From contig WIXG01000278.1 of the NCBI GenBank assembly GCA_009869945.1, positions 1-64,000 on the forward strand: DNA of 64,000 bases, in the 5' to 3' direction. Positions 44,404-58,639 of the stretch are shown in pieces. Within the stretch, counting starts at the first letter, position 1. Each line of letters begins with the position of its first letter. The notes below the pieces were generated by a model, which did no database searches, was not told where the DNA came from, and was given only the letters and a program-made list of their open reading frames with translations. Both the position numbers and the translations under genes were made by a program. The stretch comes from Mesaphorura yosii. Taxonomy: Eukaryota; Arthropoda; Collembola; Poduromorpha; Tullbergiidae.

Positions 44404-47400
44404 ATGAATGAAATGGCGAGGAACCATGCACACCATCACAATCACCGCTGCCACGGCCATGTTCACCGCCAAGAGCAAGAAAATGGACTAGATAACATGA
44501 ATCAAAGAGATACATCCCACCAGCACCATCAAATCCAGACTCGTTCTTCGTTCAGTCAAATTCCAATCGAAGATGGTGAAGACGTGGACGACATTATTGA
44601 TGACAGTCAAGTTGTTCCTGCTCCTGCGGCTGCTGCTACTTCTGGGAATGTTCAACAACCAAATAACAATAGTAATAATTGTGCTCATCATGTCAGGAAT
44701 TACATAACTGACTCTGAAACCGTTAACTGCGCCAGTAATACTCATAATGGTAATTTCGGAATGTCAGCGATTAGTGTCACTGACGAACCTCCAAGAGCGG
44801 ACCAACAGCATTTGTCGCTTGCTACTGGACTCATTTTAACGTACCTCGTTGAAATTGGAATTCAGGTGAGCAAACAGATCATTAATATTAATACAGAAAC
44901 ACGAACACGCACAGATTCTCTTTAAAATTCCGAACAAAGAAGCCATTATAGGACACGAACACGGGCTCGCTGTTACAATCACGCGATTGTTAAGAGTACC
45001 CCTTCCTTCGAAGGATCAAGAGCACAAGAGTGTGAGAGCCTTCATTTTTAAGACAAAACGAAAGATTCTCTTTAGGGCGCGACAGCAACAATAATCCCAA
45101 TTTCAAGCCCAAAATTCCATTCTTTCAATTTCCTTCAAAATAAATACCCTGGAATCCAGCTGGAATGGATGAAGGAAGTAGAAGGTCATAAAGATTGAAC
45201 AAATACAACATAAATGTGTAATTATCTGAAGCTGAGGTGTTAAGGCTTAAAGCGTTAATGCTTTCTCGCCATTCAACATCTGCCGTCTCTTCAATTTTCG
45301 TTTCGTGATTATCGACACACATACAGAAACACGAAACAGAATTCACACTACACCTAAATAAATTGGTTTGGGACTTAATTTTATTGCCGTTTCTCGTTTC
45401 TTTGTGGCTTTGTGTAGATTTTCCTGACATTTCGATGCTGCCCTGCGTTGGTTTCACTTTTCACGACCGTAAATCCGTCGGCGTCAACGACGACGAGTGC
45501 AACATCCGGCCAATCTGATTATGCGTGGACGTGGTTCTTATTCATTTCAATGGCCACAACCCTGACGTCGGTTTTGGTGACAACCATGAGCATTGTTTGG
45601 GTGTGTCTTGGCCTCGACTTTGCTGGAAGGCTATGTGGTCGTCTCTTGTGCTACGTGATGCATTTTCTTCATCTCGGTAAGGACAATATGGCAGCATGCA
45701 ATCATAAATCAAACCATAACTGTGCGATATCAAATTATAAATTATGACACGGGTTAAGGTTAAGATTATGACAGCCAAGAATTGCAAAGCCGAACTGGTC
45801 AGCTCAGAATGGACATATTGCAATTGTCGCTTGCGTGTGTCTTAGCTTATTATTTCAGCAAGGGTTGAGACTGGCATAATGAATTGGTCGAGTACATGGG
45901 ACATTTGCATAAAAATTCCTCTCGGACATGTACATTTGATATACGGTTATTAATCTTACAAAAAGGGTTAAAGAGAAAGATTTGTGTAGTCACATTAATG
46001 TCATTTTGTTTTCGTAGTCTTTCCCTGCTTTTGACCCTGACTTAGCGCCCTGGCTGCCTCCACCTTTTTATTATGTCACGCTTAGTGATAACGTAAGCGT
46101 AAACTCGGTGCTCGCGCTCGCTCGGAGGAAGTGGTAATGGTAATAAAAAGGCGTACGTGATCTTGTATATTTAATGCCTTTATTTTTCGTTGGATAAAAT
46201 GCGTGAGGCGGCAGTGTGAGGTGAGAAGTTCAGGTCGTACGTGAAACTTTTAAGTTTCTTGTTCAGAATTCTCGGACACACGCTTGCAATGCGTTGCCCA
46301 TGTCTCCGCTTATCTTAATTACACGAGAACATTCAATGAAGTCACTTTCCCGAATGGAGCCTTGAAATTCTTCCCCAATCGTGCACGTGCCTGAGCAGCT
46401 CGATTGTTGATAAAGTAGTTAACACTAAATGGATGCCGGATGGACTGGCATTGCTTAATAAAGGGTCAAAGTCAAAACTGGTAAAAGAGCACAGCGCGAG
46501 CGTGTTTATTTTCTTTACACCTCGAGCGTGTAATCAAAATGATCGCAGCCGACCTGCTCTTCCCAATTACCCATGATCCATGTTTCTCTCGTGTCTATAA
46601 ATAGTGCACGCAGGACAATTGAATTTGATTGCAGGGTGTGTACAAGTTCAACTCGCGGATAAACTGTTTTGTAAGTTTGTTAAAGCAATCCCGAAGTACT
46701 AGTTGGATTAAACTTTCCTCGAGTGATCCATTGACTCCGCGTCCGGACTTAAATTATGCTGAATGCTGACTCCTAATGAATTGATTTTTGTTCTGTTCTA
46801 TTCTGCCTGCAGGTATACTTTGGCGATACTTGAAGCTTGCATTTGCGTACGACAGTGCAGACATTCAAGAATTCATAGCTTTAAGGATTTTTCAAGTGTT
46901 TATTCAGTCACTGCCTTTAACCACGATTCATTTGGCATGGTACATCACATTTCAAGAGGTAAGTCGAATGAATTGCTATTGGGAATCAGTAAAAGCTTTG
47001 CGCGCAGGTGCAGTACAGCAGTGAATTTACATATTTACAGTTACACTGTTGTCGGTAGTGTACAGTAAACACGTCCACTAATTATTTATTACCCTCTTTA
47101 AAAGATAAGTACACAGTTCAAGATAGAAGTTCGTGACAGTGCTTAGCTCGCAAAGAATACGTGCTAATTACAATTTGCCTGCTAAATACCAAGTGGTAAT
47201 CTGTGATTTAACGAGCGAAGCTAACTTGCGTCCAGTGATAAAAATCATACACAACAATCCTCTGGTCCTGCTCTTTCATGTTGCATCATTCTCACGTATT
47301 CACGTCAGGTCCACTCAATGCCAAATTATGAGGGATTGTTGTGCATGCCAAGCCAAAGCTGGGAACCACGGCTTTTCGAATTTATGATCGCGTAGTAATT

Positions 47401-50400
47401 TTTTCCTCATTATTATCTCAAGTAACTATTTATGACTTTCATTTCGTAACAAGCTACAAATTTTTCGATGAACAATTTACCTACTCGACTCAAGAAAAGC
47501 GTATCGTATTTTATGGCTTCTTTTCTGTAATTTTTGCCTTTACTTGTTTTACAGAGCTGGTCCGGCTCAACGCCTTGGTTAATTTTAATTGAGACTGCTA
47601 GCGTTATCATCGCGATAATTATCTCATCTCACCTCAAACAAGTGCTAGAATCGTCGTCATCCTGTGCGGAGTGCTACACGAATCCTTATCTTTGCGAACA
47701 TCCAAAGAAGAAGCTTACCACTTATGAATCTGAGAACAGTGTACAGAAATTGACAGCGATTCCTGGCAAATTGATGTTTCTCGTTCGAAGTGGGAATAAG
47801 GGACTTGGCATGGCTGTTCGTGTAGTGCTAATCTGTGTAAGACTTGTCGTACTGGCAATGCTGATTGCTCAACTTTACGTGTGGATCTGCATCGTACTTT
47901 TATTGTCGCATTTTGTGTTAGTACTTTTATGGATAACTTTACGAGTGCGCCGAGCTAAATGCAGGAAGCCGCCGTCCGCGTACGCCGATGATGCAGCTGT
48001 TCCTGATAAATTGGAGTTGGAGTACCGCAACGAAAATCGATTACGTGGGCTCGATCTAGTTGGAAAAGTGATTGAATTCTCCTACATTTTGTTTTGGGAT
48101 GTTTCATTCCTCCATACAACATCAAGAATCTCATCCAATCTCAGCCAAGACACCGGTACGGGCACCAAAAATAGCATGACGGCGACGATGACTGACGGGA
48201 ATTTATCACTCTGGGCTTTCCCCATTTGTCTTGTTCTACTCGAAAATTGTATGGGGCTTTGTTGCGTTTGGTTTCACCAGACATTTCTACCCAAAAGCAC
48301 ACAATTCGGATTGTTGGTCACGGCGCTGATTCTAGGGCTGTGCGTTTTGTACTTTGTGGTGGTTAATTTCGTGTATGGAAAATGTACAATTTCTAAATTA
48401 TGTGATGTGACTCGGCGTAATAATGTAATAACAGTTCCTCCACTTACCCCGGCTGCTAATGATCATCGTCATCATCATTCTGTAAACACGTCAGACATAA
48501 TCAGTGCAGATCAAGATCAAAGCAGTGGTAACAAGACAGTAAAAAATGAGCGCGGGCGGAGCCAGAGGAAGACCGATACTAAAACAATTACTGTGAATGA
48601 AACTCGTAGTCATAATCATGGTAGTGGTGATTATGGGAGAAATAAAATTATTTCACAGAGTAACGAGAAGCTGAAATTAGAACAGGCGAGCGAGCAAGGC
48701 CTGCAAGATCAAATCTCATCAAATGCCACGCTCCGTGCGATACATCAAAATCATAATGATGATGATTCCTATGATTTCAAGTGTCGAAGCACAACAGCAA
48801 CTCTTGAGAGAAGTCGAAAGAATAATTGTCCCAAGAATGGTGATTATATTGACATTAGGAGCCAGAGTCAGACCATAATGACCGGCGCAAGTAGCACTGG
48901 TGGAAGGAGGAAGCCCAAAAAGATCAGAAGCAATCACGCTGCTGATTATTGCACCGAACGCGAACAAGTAAGCTCTCATTATTAACTACCAGAAACATGT
49001 AAATGAGCCTTCGGATATTCGGAAAGTGTCGGGCATGAATTTAATTCGTTTTAGCCCATTTAACGTTTAATTTTTATAAGCGCATTATGCAAATGTACTG
49101 CGGAATGATTAAACGAGCCCAATGGGCCCCATTTGGTTACGATTATTGCAAATGTATTTGACAAGCTAGATCAGCTTTACGAGGACTGTGTTTATATTAC
49201 CACAGAACAAAAGGCACGACACGGAGATTGGAGAAAAGGGGTTGTATAATTGTAAATTGAAAGGGTGCATTTTTAAAATTATATTAGCCAGTGCCAGCTC
49301 CACAGAAGATCAGCTCCAGGCATTTTTGAACAAGTTGAATTGATGTGATGACTCTGAAATCCCTCGTGTTCAATCATCTCATCATTATTCTTACGCACAC
49401 TATAATAGTAAATTAAATGCAGGCACTTGTTCCCTGTCTCACGCGTAGTGGTAAATCTTGTGGTTGTTAAATCTATTATTTTAATTCTCGGGAACAAGTG
49501 AATAGTGAATTTAGTGATTCCGAGTACAGCGTCGATTGCGTTTGAAAAGGGAAAAGAAAGGGTCCATGTCCGTGTCATGGAACGTAGTAAAATGTAAATG
49601 AAGAGTGAAAGAGGCGTGTGCAGGCCAACAGCTACTGAATTTCACAATAATAATGAGTTCCAGCCCAGACTCGGCCGGGTGACTACAATCCGAGGTATAG
49701 TTTTAGTCACCTAAACCTAAACATAATAATTTTAACACTTTGCCATGTTCCTTACAAGGGAACAAAGTGATCCTTGATATTCTTAAACATGTTTTGTCTA
49801 TAATTTTAAAGGCTTGGAATTAGGCATTCAATTAGACAACGACTGGCGACAAGACTGTGGCTTCGGCGGTGTTAATTCGTACTTGTCATGAACAATTTAA
49901 TAATGCAGTTTATGTTTGACCTTTCTCAGATTTCCAAGAATTTGACGCCGAGAGGCTTGGGGCTAGCAAGAAATTACGTCGGAGCCTCAGATTCTTCGCC
50001 TAATCTTTCCCCATCCGAAATTAGAGCGTTTCCTTCGCTGATATCAGCACCGGTCTTAAATGGTCTTGAGTCAACCCCGACGACCTGGGTGCCGGACACT
50101 TGCTGCAACGACAGCAATGGCTCATCCTCAAATAGCCGCAATACCAACACCCTTCTCACAGAGTTTGGCCCTGGAAGCGGAGAAAAGTCAGTTTCACTTT
50201 TGGGACAAGACGACGATGACGGCGAGAATGAGGCCGATCAGGAGGACAAACGTTTCGTTTTCTATTTCCCCAAACACTATTCTCCGTTGGTAGCCCTTCA
50301 TGATCATCGCGTGTCTCCGACGGACGCCGTCACACCGAGCCGCACAAGAAAATTACATGTTCACTCAACCAATCATAATTATAAGCAGCGCCGTCCAGCG

Positions 50401-52248
50401 TCAGCAGCCCCACCACCGCGATGCCGGAGCAGCAACAGCAACCGATACATGAGAAAATCAGAAGGTGGGAAACTGACTCCAGTGTCGAACGTCAGCTGTG
50501 TGACGATGGCAATGCCTTTTAGTGGCAATACGGGCAGTGGCAGTCTTCCGCGAATTCGTACGTCAACCCCACTGGAAATAAAGAAGGCTTCGCGAGTAAT
50601 CATGAACACAAGCAGTAATCATGTTCATCGAAAAGCCATTTGTTCCACGGTCGGTGAGTCGCCTTGTGCGGCTGACGCTGCTGCCCGATTCGCTGGGGAC
50701 CCGCTACCCAATTCAAACAAACACGGAGCCGAAGGACCGGCTGGAGAAAAGCGAGGAAGTGACGGTGGCAGGTGTACAAGTGCAAAGACCATTGCAACAC
50801 GACACACGGCTCCAGCGACGAAAAGATCCCGAATCGATCATAATGCGAGTGCGAAACCGGTCTCACGCAACAGCAACAGCAAAGGAATTATTATTGACCC
50901 TCCAAACGACTCATGTGACAAGTTAATGGAAGACTCTTATGGGATTTTAATCTGTGAGGGTGAAGAGACAATGAATACAGCCTCCGCCGGGAATTGTATT
51001 GATAGTGTCAGTGCATGTAGAAGTGAAAAATTACAATTTCACCTACCTCCGGCACAACACGCTGCTAAAAGTACGGCCACGGCGAGTTTCCATCAGCAGC
51101 ATCAGCATCTACTGCCTTCCATCTTTCATGTAAATAAAAAACTCCGCGTACTCTGTGCCAAGTGTTTACAAAATCATGATCCTTTATTGACTAATTGTCT
51201 TCTTGAGGAAGATGGGCACGGACACCACGAGGCTCATGTGCATGTGCACAACAATAATTCTGGAAGACTGCATTATAATTATAATAATAATGAGCTTTGT
51301 TTGACTAATATTAATAACAACAGCAGTGGTTTGCGAAGACTGCATGCGTACGCTTCATGCGCGCCCTCGGAGACGACCGAGTATCCGTCAGGTACAGAAA
51401 TGACTTGGACTCTGCACGGCGAAGAAGAGTACGATGATGATGAGGATCATGACGATGATCAATTATCGGGTGGTGGTGATGATGTTTCTTCCTCTCATTT
51501 ATCAAATGCTACGTATACAACGTGGCCCAAGTCGTCCTATCATCCGAGTCAGGTCCAACGTCAATGCCAAAGACAACAACAAAAAATGAGTATGTGGACA
51601 ACATCAACAATGCTCCCACCATCAATGAACAATGGCTCAGGTCGTTTTCCGAAAGAGTTTACCAGCCGTGAGTATGTTCGTACGTGGCTGTTGACGTCGA
51701 GTCAGGCGATCAAAGGCAGGCAGAACCAGAATCATCGAACCTGTGAGAATTCAGATGGGAATTGCAGATCTTGCAAAAGCAGCGGCGGCAATGGTCACCA
51801 ACCTGTTAATGGAAGCAGTGTAAAACGAAGTCAGCATGTCCAGCTTGGGCCCAGGACGAAGCACACCTCCGCCAAGGCGAGCCAAAGCCGGGTACCCGTG
51901 CCGGACGATTACGAGACTTTATCCACGAATCCATCTTCGTACGTTAATCAAAATCAGCTGTTGCAGCGGCACCGGCACAAGAAAGGGGCCCAGACAAATC
52001 AAGAAGTGCAAGCGCACAGTTTGAGTCCATCAGCACCTTCGCCAGTCCCTGGAATTAATGAGCCTGATAATAATATTAATGAACTCAGTTTTAATCAGCA
52101 ACGGCGGCTACGGCATGCGGAAGATCGAGCTCTCTCCACGCATGAAGTTCAGATTGAAGCGACGCCAAACGAAGTGCAACTCGAACTCGGTGTCGGTGAC
52201 GGCGCCGGCGGAGTTGAAGGCGGAAAGGACTTGGAAATAATTGTGTAA
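44404..52248 (+). CDS. XK-related (XKR) family membrane protein with long tail
   Basis: Five coding exons, 44404-44865, 45418-45676, 46813-46958, 47555-48967 and 49930-52248, all with matching splice phases, giving 1532 residues. After a His/Asn-rich N-terminus, hydrophobic segments appear at LSLATGLILTYLVEIGI, AWTWFLFISMATTLTSVLVT, the family's amphipathic block EFIALRIFQVFIQSLPLTTI, then WLILIETASVIIAIIIS, VVLICVRLVVLAMLIAQLYV plus a partner, IEFSYILFWDVSFLH, LLENCMGLCCVWFHQTF and LLVTALILGLCVLYFVV. The order and the RxFQxFIQSxP block fit XK-related proteins; several members are caspase- or kinase-activated phospholipid scramblases. Vertebrate XKRs are ~400-650 residues; here the last exon alone adds a 772-residue hydrophilic tail rich in Ser, Asn, His and Asp. 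It was placed in the same gene because 48967 is a clean donor and 49929 a clean acceptor in the same phase. AATAAA at ~52370. Confidence 0.8.
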
Positions 52249-55200
52249 CGCAACCTAATGCGAGTGAATTATGCATGCATAAAAAGTTGTTAATAACCGT
52301 GTTAATTTCCGAAATTGTTTTATACTGTACAAAAACCATGTACAATGTTCGAACTTGCCAAAATTTGCAAATAAATGCCAAAAGCATATCAAAATGAAGA
52401 AATTAAAAATGTTCAGATGACAGAGCGTCCTCCTTATTAGCATAAAACGTTGTCATTAATAAAAATGTTAATCCGAGGCCATTCGTATTCGCACTGTGCT
52501 GCGGAAATTAGAAACCATAAAAGTCATCCACCGGCAACAACCTGCTGGTCTCTGAAGTCCGAAGGCGTCTTGCAACATTTTATGATTCTGTCGGCTCGAC
52601 TCGACATGACTGGCTCGTCTCATCTGAAATACAAGTTTCCAAATTATTCCATTAATTTTTATTTTTATTGCAGAAATTACAAATTTTGGCGTAAAACAAG
52701 CCCAGTGCCGATGTCGTGGCTGGCCAGGAACTGGCAACTTGAGTACTCGTTCCTTGAAGCTTGTTGCAATAAAAATGCAAATGGTCATAATACTCGTAAT
52801 GTCGTAATCATAAATTAAATTACTGGCTCGCACATTGTTCTTAAACTCTGATTAACAACACTAAAACCTTAATTACAACATAACTCACGTACTTGAACAA
52901 TTTTATTGCTTCTCAAGTTTCCAAGCCCGTGTTTCATTTCTTCGACCTTATAAAATTGCATTTGCTCATTGACCTCACCGACAACAAGGCTTGAAGCAAG
53001 CCAAACGTGAATACTTGGATCGGAACTCTTACATTCAATTAGGAATCCTTATGGAATTAGAATATGATTTTGACGCTTGACCTCGTGCCGAGTCGAAGTT
53101 GGGCTGGACAAGACACAAATGAAGAATGCGACTGAATTCCATTCAATTCAGAGCTCATTAAGCAAAAGGAGTAAGAGTACAACGCGCATTGCATTAACAT
53201 ATGAATAGAAATTCCTGGAAAGAATTCCTGTATCGTTCCAAGTCTGTCGAGTCTGTCCTCTTTTCTTCAAGATGAATCCCTTCGTCAATATAGCCACGGG
53301 ACTCATTCTCCTTTGGATATTTTATTCTGACAAATATCTGTAGGTGGTCATTGAAAAGCAATTCTTCATATTCCCAGCCCCAGCAAAGACCAGGCCAGGC
53401 CAGGCTAGGCAACACTGTTATTGTTAATCCGAATTTCTCCCCTCACCTTTCATATTTCATAATGTTTCCACGTCCGAGATGTAACCTTTTGAACCGGCTC
53501 TAAGTTGTAACAAATAATATTTGAAGATATTCCTTTCCTTCATCGTTTCTTCACCGGCCCTTCAAATCACGAGGCGGAGGCAGGCGAGTCCTTGATTCAA
53601 AGCACACGTCATGTCCCAAGGTGGTACCTTCAGCCACGCCAGGATTCAATTCTCCTTCATTGTTCGGTCTTGCCTGTGCTGCATATGCACGTCGGGCGCA
53701 CGGTCGAACCTAATTTTCCAGCATCATCGTGACAAAGCGTCGAAAATACTCGACTTTGGACTTGGATTTTAACTTGTGTTTGACTTCGGGTAAGTTAGCG
53801 AGTATTTTCCATGCACTGGCTCACAAGGTCGATGTCAACGTCAAACGCAACAAAACAAAACCTCTTCGGCCGAGGCTCAAGCGGAATAATTCTTGACTCT
53901 TGATTTGAATGATTCGTTTTAAAATGGACAGCCATCAGACAAAGCACGGCACAACCAAAGATGAAAATCAGACGTACAAAATATGCACTCATGCAGCATG
54001 CGCGGCTTGGACAGGTTGATGTTTGCTTACTGGACAATGAAAACGTGCCAGGAATAAATCTTCAGTCGGTCCAGGTCGGGGAACATTCGAAAGTCGAATG
54101 TTGCACAGACAAAAGATATTAAGATGCAATTAAAGATGTCTGGAAATTTTTCTGTAGTTGCAGCGGGCGCAGCAGGCAGTAGACAGTTTTGCAGTTCTGG
54201 CTTGACGATGCTGATTATTATTGCAATTTGAATGACATTTATTGTTTGGTGCTTGAGAATCTTGTTAAGTTACGTCCAACGTGCTCGGTGGGGCATCGGA
54301 AGACTGACTGACTGAACAAGAACCCATCGACTTCGGCACGGCCGCCAGCAGCAGTTAAATCTCAGAACATTTCAATTGCAATTGCTCTGTGGCACGAATT
54401 CCACATCCACACGAATGAATTTCAGTATAGCGTAGCCCGGTGCTTGTGTTTCTTAATGAAAAGAACGATGAAATGAGACCAGACTGAAAGTGAAGGGCCG
54501 CTCGATTCGGCTGTTCGCTGTTCCTTCATGATACGAATTCTTTCGACCCACTCCGCTCTTAACAGTTTCCATTATGTAATAATCCCTCCAAAACCAATAT
54601 TTTACAGACTTACCGGCACGTAAACCTTTTTCAATCTTCACTTCCTTCAGACTCCACATTCACAAAAGATTCAGGGAAGTTTTAATGAGGACAAGGAAGA
54701 AAGGGAATCTGAAGCCTCACCTGTGCCAACTGCGAAGTTGTACTCGAACTCGAAAACAGAGAGATTGAGAGTTTCATGGAATTTTCAAGCTTAAGTTGAG
54801 ACCCTTTGAGACAGAGATAAGAGTCTCTCTGCCTTTACTTTGGCTTGCCCTTTTCAAATTCTGGATTCTGGACAAATTAAGTGTACCTGAAATCTAGATT
54901 AATTGAGTGCATCATAAAGTGTCCAAAATGTGCTCCTTGTGAGCTTTGGCTTCCATTTCATTTCGCTGCTGCCTGCCTTTGTACTTTCTGCTCGATTTAT
55001 TTTAATGCTGTGGCAATTATTCTGTCATTGGCCATATGTCAGTCTCGGCCTCACTCTACTCATTGCCTTCTGCCTCCATTCTGGTCTTCCGTCCATTAGG
55101 ATTAAAGCTGATTTGACTCGACAGGACCCGAACCTCTAGTCTCAAGCTTAAAAAGATTCGACTTAATTTTTATACAGATTTACAGATTTCAGATCTCACT

Positions 55201-56634
55201 TTATCACGATGATCAATCATTGTGCTGGTGGCTATTGTGATTTTGAAGTCTGTGTTTACTTTTCTGAATTCTTCCCAGGCAGGCTCAGGCTGAGAATCAC
55301 CTTTCTGCTGGCACTGGCTGTTGGCGCAGACAATTGGTCTAATTTCCAATTCATCCATCTCAATCATTCAACCACACACTGGATTCTTGCATCTGACTTT
55401 GAATTCTGCTGGTATTTATTTAAATGACTCGACGTTTCCGAAAAGTTGTTGAGAAAATCTGGAGGAGAGGTTTCATGAAGCCACAGTCAGCTTGCTCTGC
55501 ATTTTTTATGTATTCACGGTCCAGTCGTCGTCCAATCTTGAGCATTGAATTGAAATCATAACAATTTCTGAATTATTATTATAAAACTATCAAAAATATT
55601 ATTTTTTACACTTTCGTGTTTGTTTAAGTCTGAGCATGGCTTCTTGAATTGAGTCAAATTTGGCGTCGTGTCAATATTTACATTTGTGTACCCGCATCTT
55701 TGGGCAAATATGACGGCTGAGATTTTGTTCCTGAATCTTGGAGCCCGGCACACTTCATTACGGCACGGATTGAGTTGTCGCTGCAGACATATGAGATTTC
55801 AGACTCGTTCTCATGATCGTGAGAATTCTGAATTTTGATTGATTATCTGGTTTGGGTAAATGAAGACCACACATGCGTGAGGCTGCTGGGAATTCGCGAT
55901 TGGGACTATAAGAGAAATGTGCGTGCTGGCTCAAAAATTGCTTTCATAACTTCCATTGAAATGCTGCATTACTGCTGGCTGGCCACTCATCAGTCATCAA
56001 ATCATCTCATTTTCGGCTACATTCGATTTTGGAGCTGCTATTGAACGTGGCTGGAGCTGGACGCATGAACCTGAATTTGTAATTATTGCCCTCGCCTTGC
56101 CTGGCTGAGTAGAAATAAGAAAATCTCCAAACTTGAACCATAACATTGTCAGCTTTCAATAAATGTACCAGTAAATTGAGTTTCAATCTCAAATCTCTAC
56201 AGTTAATTAAATACATTGGAGTTGCTACTGAAATGGCAGCCGACGCCGATTTGTGTTGGCTCATATCAGGCAAATATAGCATTAACAGGTTGAAATTAGT
56301 CGTGAATCTCGTGAAGGCTATGGCTATGCGAAACTAGTTGAAGTCACACAGCACAGTTGAGAGTGCCATCTCTCACACTCGGCTCATAATTGAACCATGC
56401 ATCAGAAATTCCGCATAGCACAAATCTTTCATTGAAAGCCATATGAAACTGAATCCAGGCTTCAAGCCGGTACTGTAGTGGAAGTGGCCAGTGGTCGATC
56501 AGGATCTCATCTCGAGGTTAATTTACAACTGATTACTGATTGAAATTACAAGAAAGAAGGTAAATCAACACGTCTGGCGCTTGGAAGAACTTAGTTGACT
56601 TAAATTAATCCAACTAATTGCGTTGCAGATAAAC
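52249..56634. other. Intergenic, no gene seen (about 4.4 kb)
   Basis: XKR 3' UTR with AATAAA near 52370, then non-coding sequence up to the eIF3e start. An acceptor GTTGCAG at 56622-56628 a few bases ahead of the eIF3e ATG indicates a 5' UTR intron, so the eIF3e promoter and first exon also lie in this interval. Open frames are short with no family resemblance. Confidence 0.45.
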
Positions 56635-58639
56635 ATGGCGCAATACGATTTGACAAATAAGATCGGTCAGTACTTGGATCGCCATTTAGTTGCGCCACTT
56701 CTGGAGTTCTTGGCTGCTCAAAGTGTAAGCACAGCCATCGCAATTCGAATATCTTCCAATATTATGAATTTAATTAATTAATACTACCCTGCTTTCGTTT
56801 GACATGTGCAGATTTACAACAATGCAGAAGTCTTGCAATCAAAACTGGACTTGCTGGGTGAAACGAAGATGATGGATTACGTGATTGATGTGTTCATGAA
56901 ACTGCATCCAAAGGATAAAGTCCCTCAAGTAAACAGTCTGCGTCTGAAGTTGAACCTTAAAGCCTGTGCTCCTAATTCTAATTTTGCTCCCCCTCTTTTT
57001 TTAGAAATTCATAGACAAGAGAACTGCGGTAGTTGAAGAATACAAAGGAGTCCAGGAAAATTCCAAGGCGATTTCTAAGATTCTTGAAAGTGCTGATTTG
57101 CCGGAGCAAATCTCGAAGTCTCGAGATTATAGAGATCTTGTTGACTATCTGATAAAGAACCATGAGGTAATGCACTTAAATTCCAGATCCAGACATGAAA
57201 TTATGTGGGAGTGTGGTACACTGCACAAATTGACAATCGTGGTTTTTCTGTTTATAGTTCAAGCAAGAAATGATCGACATGATTTACGATTATGCGAAAA
57301 TGTACTACGAATGCGGCGATTATTCTACCGCATCCCAATTCTTGAATTTCCACAATGAGTTGGTTCCGCCATCGGACAAGGTCAGTTTTTGTCAGCTTTT
57401 GGCAGTTTTGACTTACAACTGATTTTAGCATCAAGCATTTTCAATACTGAACTGAGGCTACGTATCTCCTATTTCAGAACTATTTAAGTGGTTTGTGGGG
57501 AAAATTGGCTTGCAATATTCTCCTTCATCAGTGGGACTACGGTGTGGAAGATTTTGAAAAGTTAAAGACGTACATTGATGAGGATTCGTTCAGAAATTCT
57601 CTCCAGGTGAGTCCATCTCGAAAGCTGACAGCGCTTGTGCTACAAAGCGTCAAATAAGATATAATTCATAGTTATTTGCTTGCTAATTTTTAGGCTTTAC
57701 AACAACGTACCTGGCTAATCCATTGGGGACTTTACCTTTACTTTAACCACACGAAAGGTTGGGATTTACTTCTTGATTTGTTAGCAAACAACCCGAAATA
57801 CATGAACGTACTCCAAACAACCTGCCCTCATATTCTACGCTATTGGGCCACTGCAGTCATTATTAGTAAACACAGCCGACATTCTGCGGCGATGAAGGAA
57901 CTTGTTTCAGTTATTGAACAGGTAAGATGTGGCTTATGAGGAACCTCAGCATGGCGTAATAATGACGTTCTGCAGTGGTAATTGAAACGGTGCGGCGTTC
58001 ATCTTCCATTGCAGGAGTCTTACACCTACAAGGACCCGATAACTGAATTTGTTCGGTGTCTCCACATAAACTTCGACTTCGATGAAGCTCAGCAAAAGTT
58101 GAAGGAGTGTGAAGTTGTTTTGAACAACGACTTCTTTTTGGTCAACTGTTTCCCGTTCTTCATGGAGAATGCGCGTCTGATGATTTTCGAGACGTTTTGC
58201 CGTATCCATCAATGTATTAGCATTGGGTAAGCAGCTTTGTCGACTGTCAAAAGTATTTTTCATCGGTGTCAGTGTCGAGAAAGCAAATGCTAATGATTCG
58301 TTCGCAGAATGCTTGCTGAGAAATTGGATATGACCACGGTTGAGGCTGAACGCTGGATTGTCAATTTAATTCGTAATGCCAGACTGGATGCTAAGCTGGA
58401 TTCCAAATTAGGCCACGTTGTGATGGGTGTTCATGCAGTCTCGCCGTATCAACAAATTATAGGGAAAACGGAATTCTTGAGTATGAGGAGCCAAGTGCTG
58501 GCCAATACTGTTGGCAGAAAACTCGGGGACAAAAACTATCAGGTACGAGGACTGAGCTGTTGACCAATAAATAAGTGGGCATCTGTGGAGGCCGAAAATT
58601 AATAACTTTTCTCCTTTGGCATTTCAGTACGAATTCTAA
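56635..58639 (+). CDS. eIF3e: Eukaryotic translation initiation factor 3 subunit E
   Basis: Nine coding exons, 56635-56724, 56812-56928, 57005-57166, 57258-57380, 57478-57606, 57694-57921, 58015-58226, 58308-58542 and 58628-58639, giving 435 residues; human eIF3e (INT6) is 445. The start [19 protein letters not shown] is the conserved N-terminus, followed by PLLEFLA, helical repeats with [54 protein letters not shown], and the PCI domain [20 protein letters not shown] followed by [20 protein letters not shown] and [20 protein letters not shown]. The PCI domain anchors the subunit in the octameric core of eIF3, which recruits the 43S complex to mRNA. The final exon codes only for three residues (YEF) and the stop. 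AATAAA at 58774. The gene is intact. Confidence 0.97.

Noticed and set aside
49888-49929. ATG at 49888 as the start of a separate 786-residue gene
   Set aside because: The first 14 codons end exactly at a CTTTCTCAG acceptor whose phase matches the donor at 48967, so the frame is better explained as the last XKR exon.
52450-52833. Overlapping ~120-codon frames on both strands after the XKR gene
   Set aside because: Neither shows domain features or splice sites; they lie just past the XKR poly(A) signal in AT-rich sequence.
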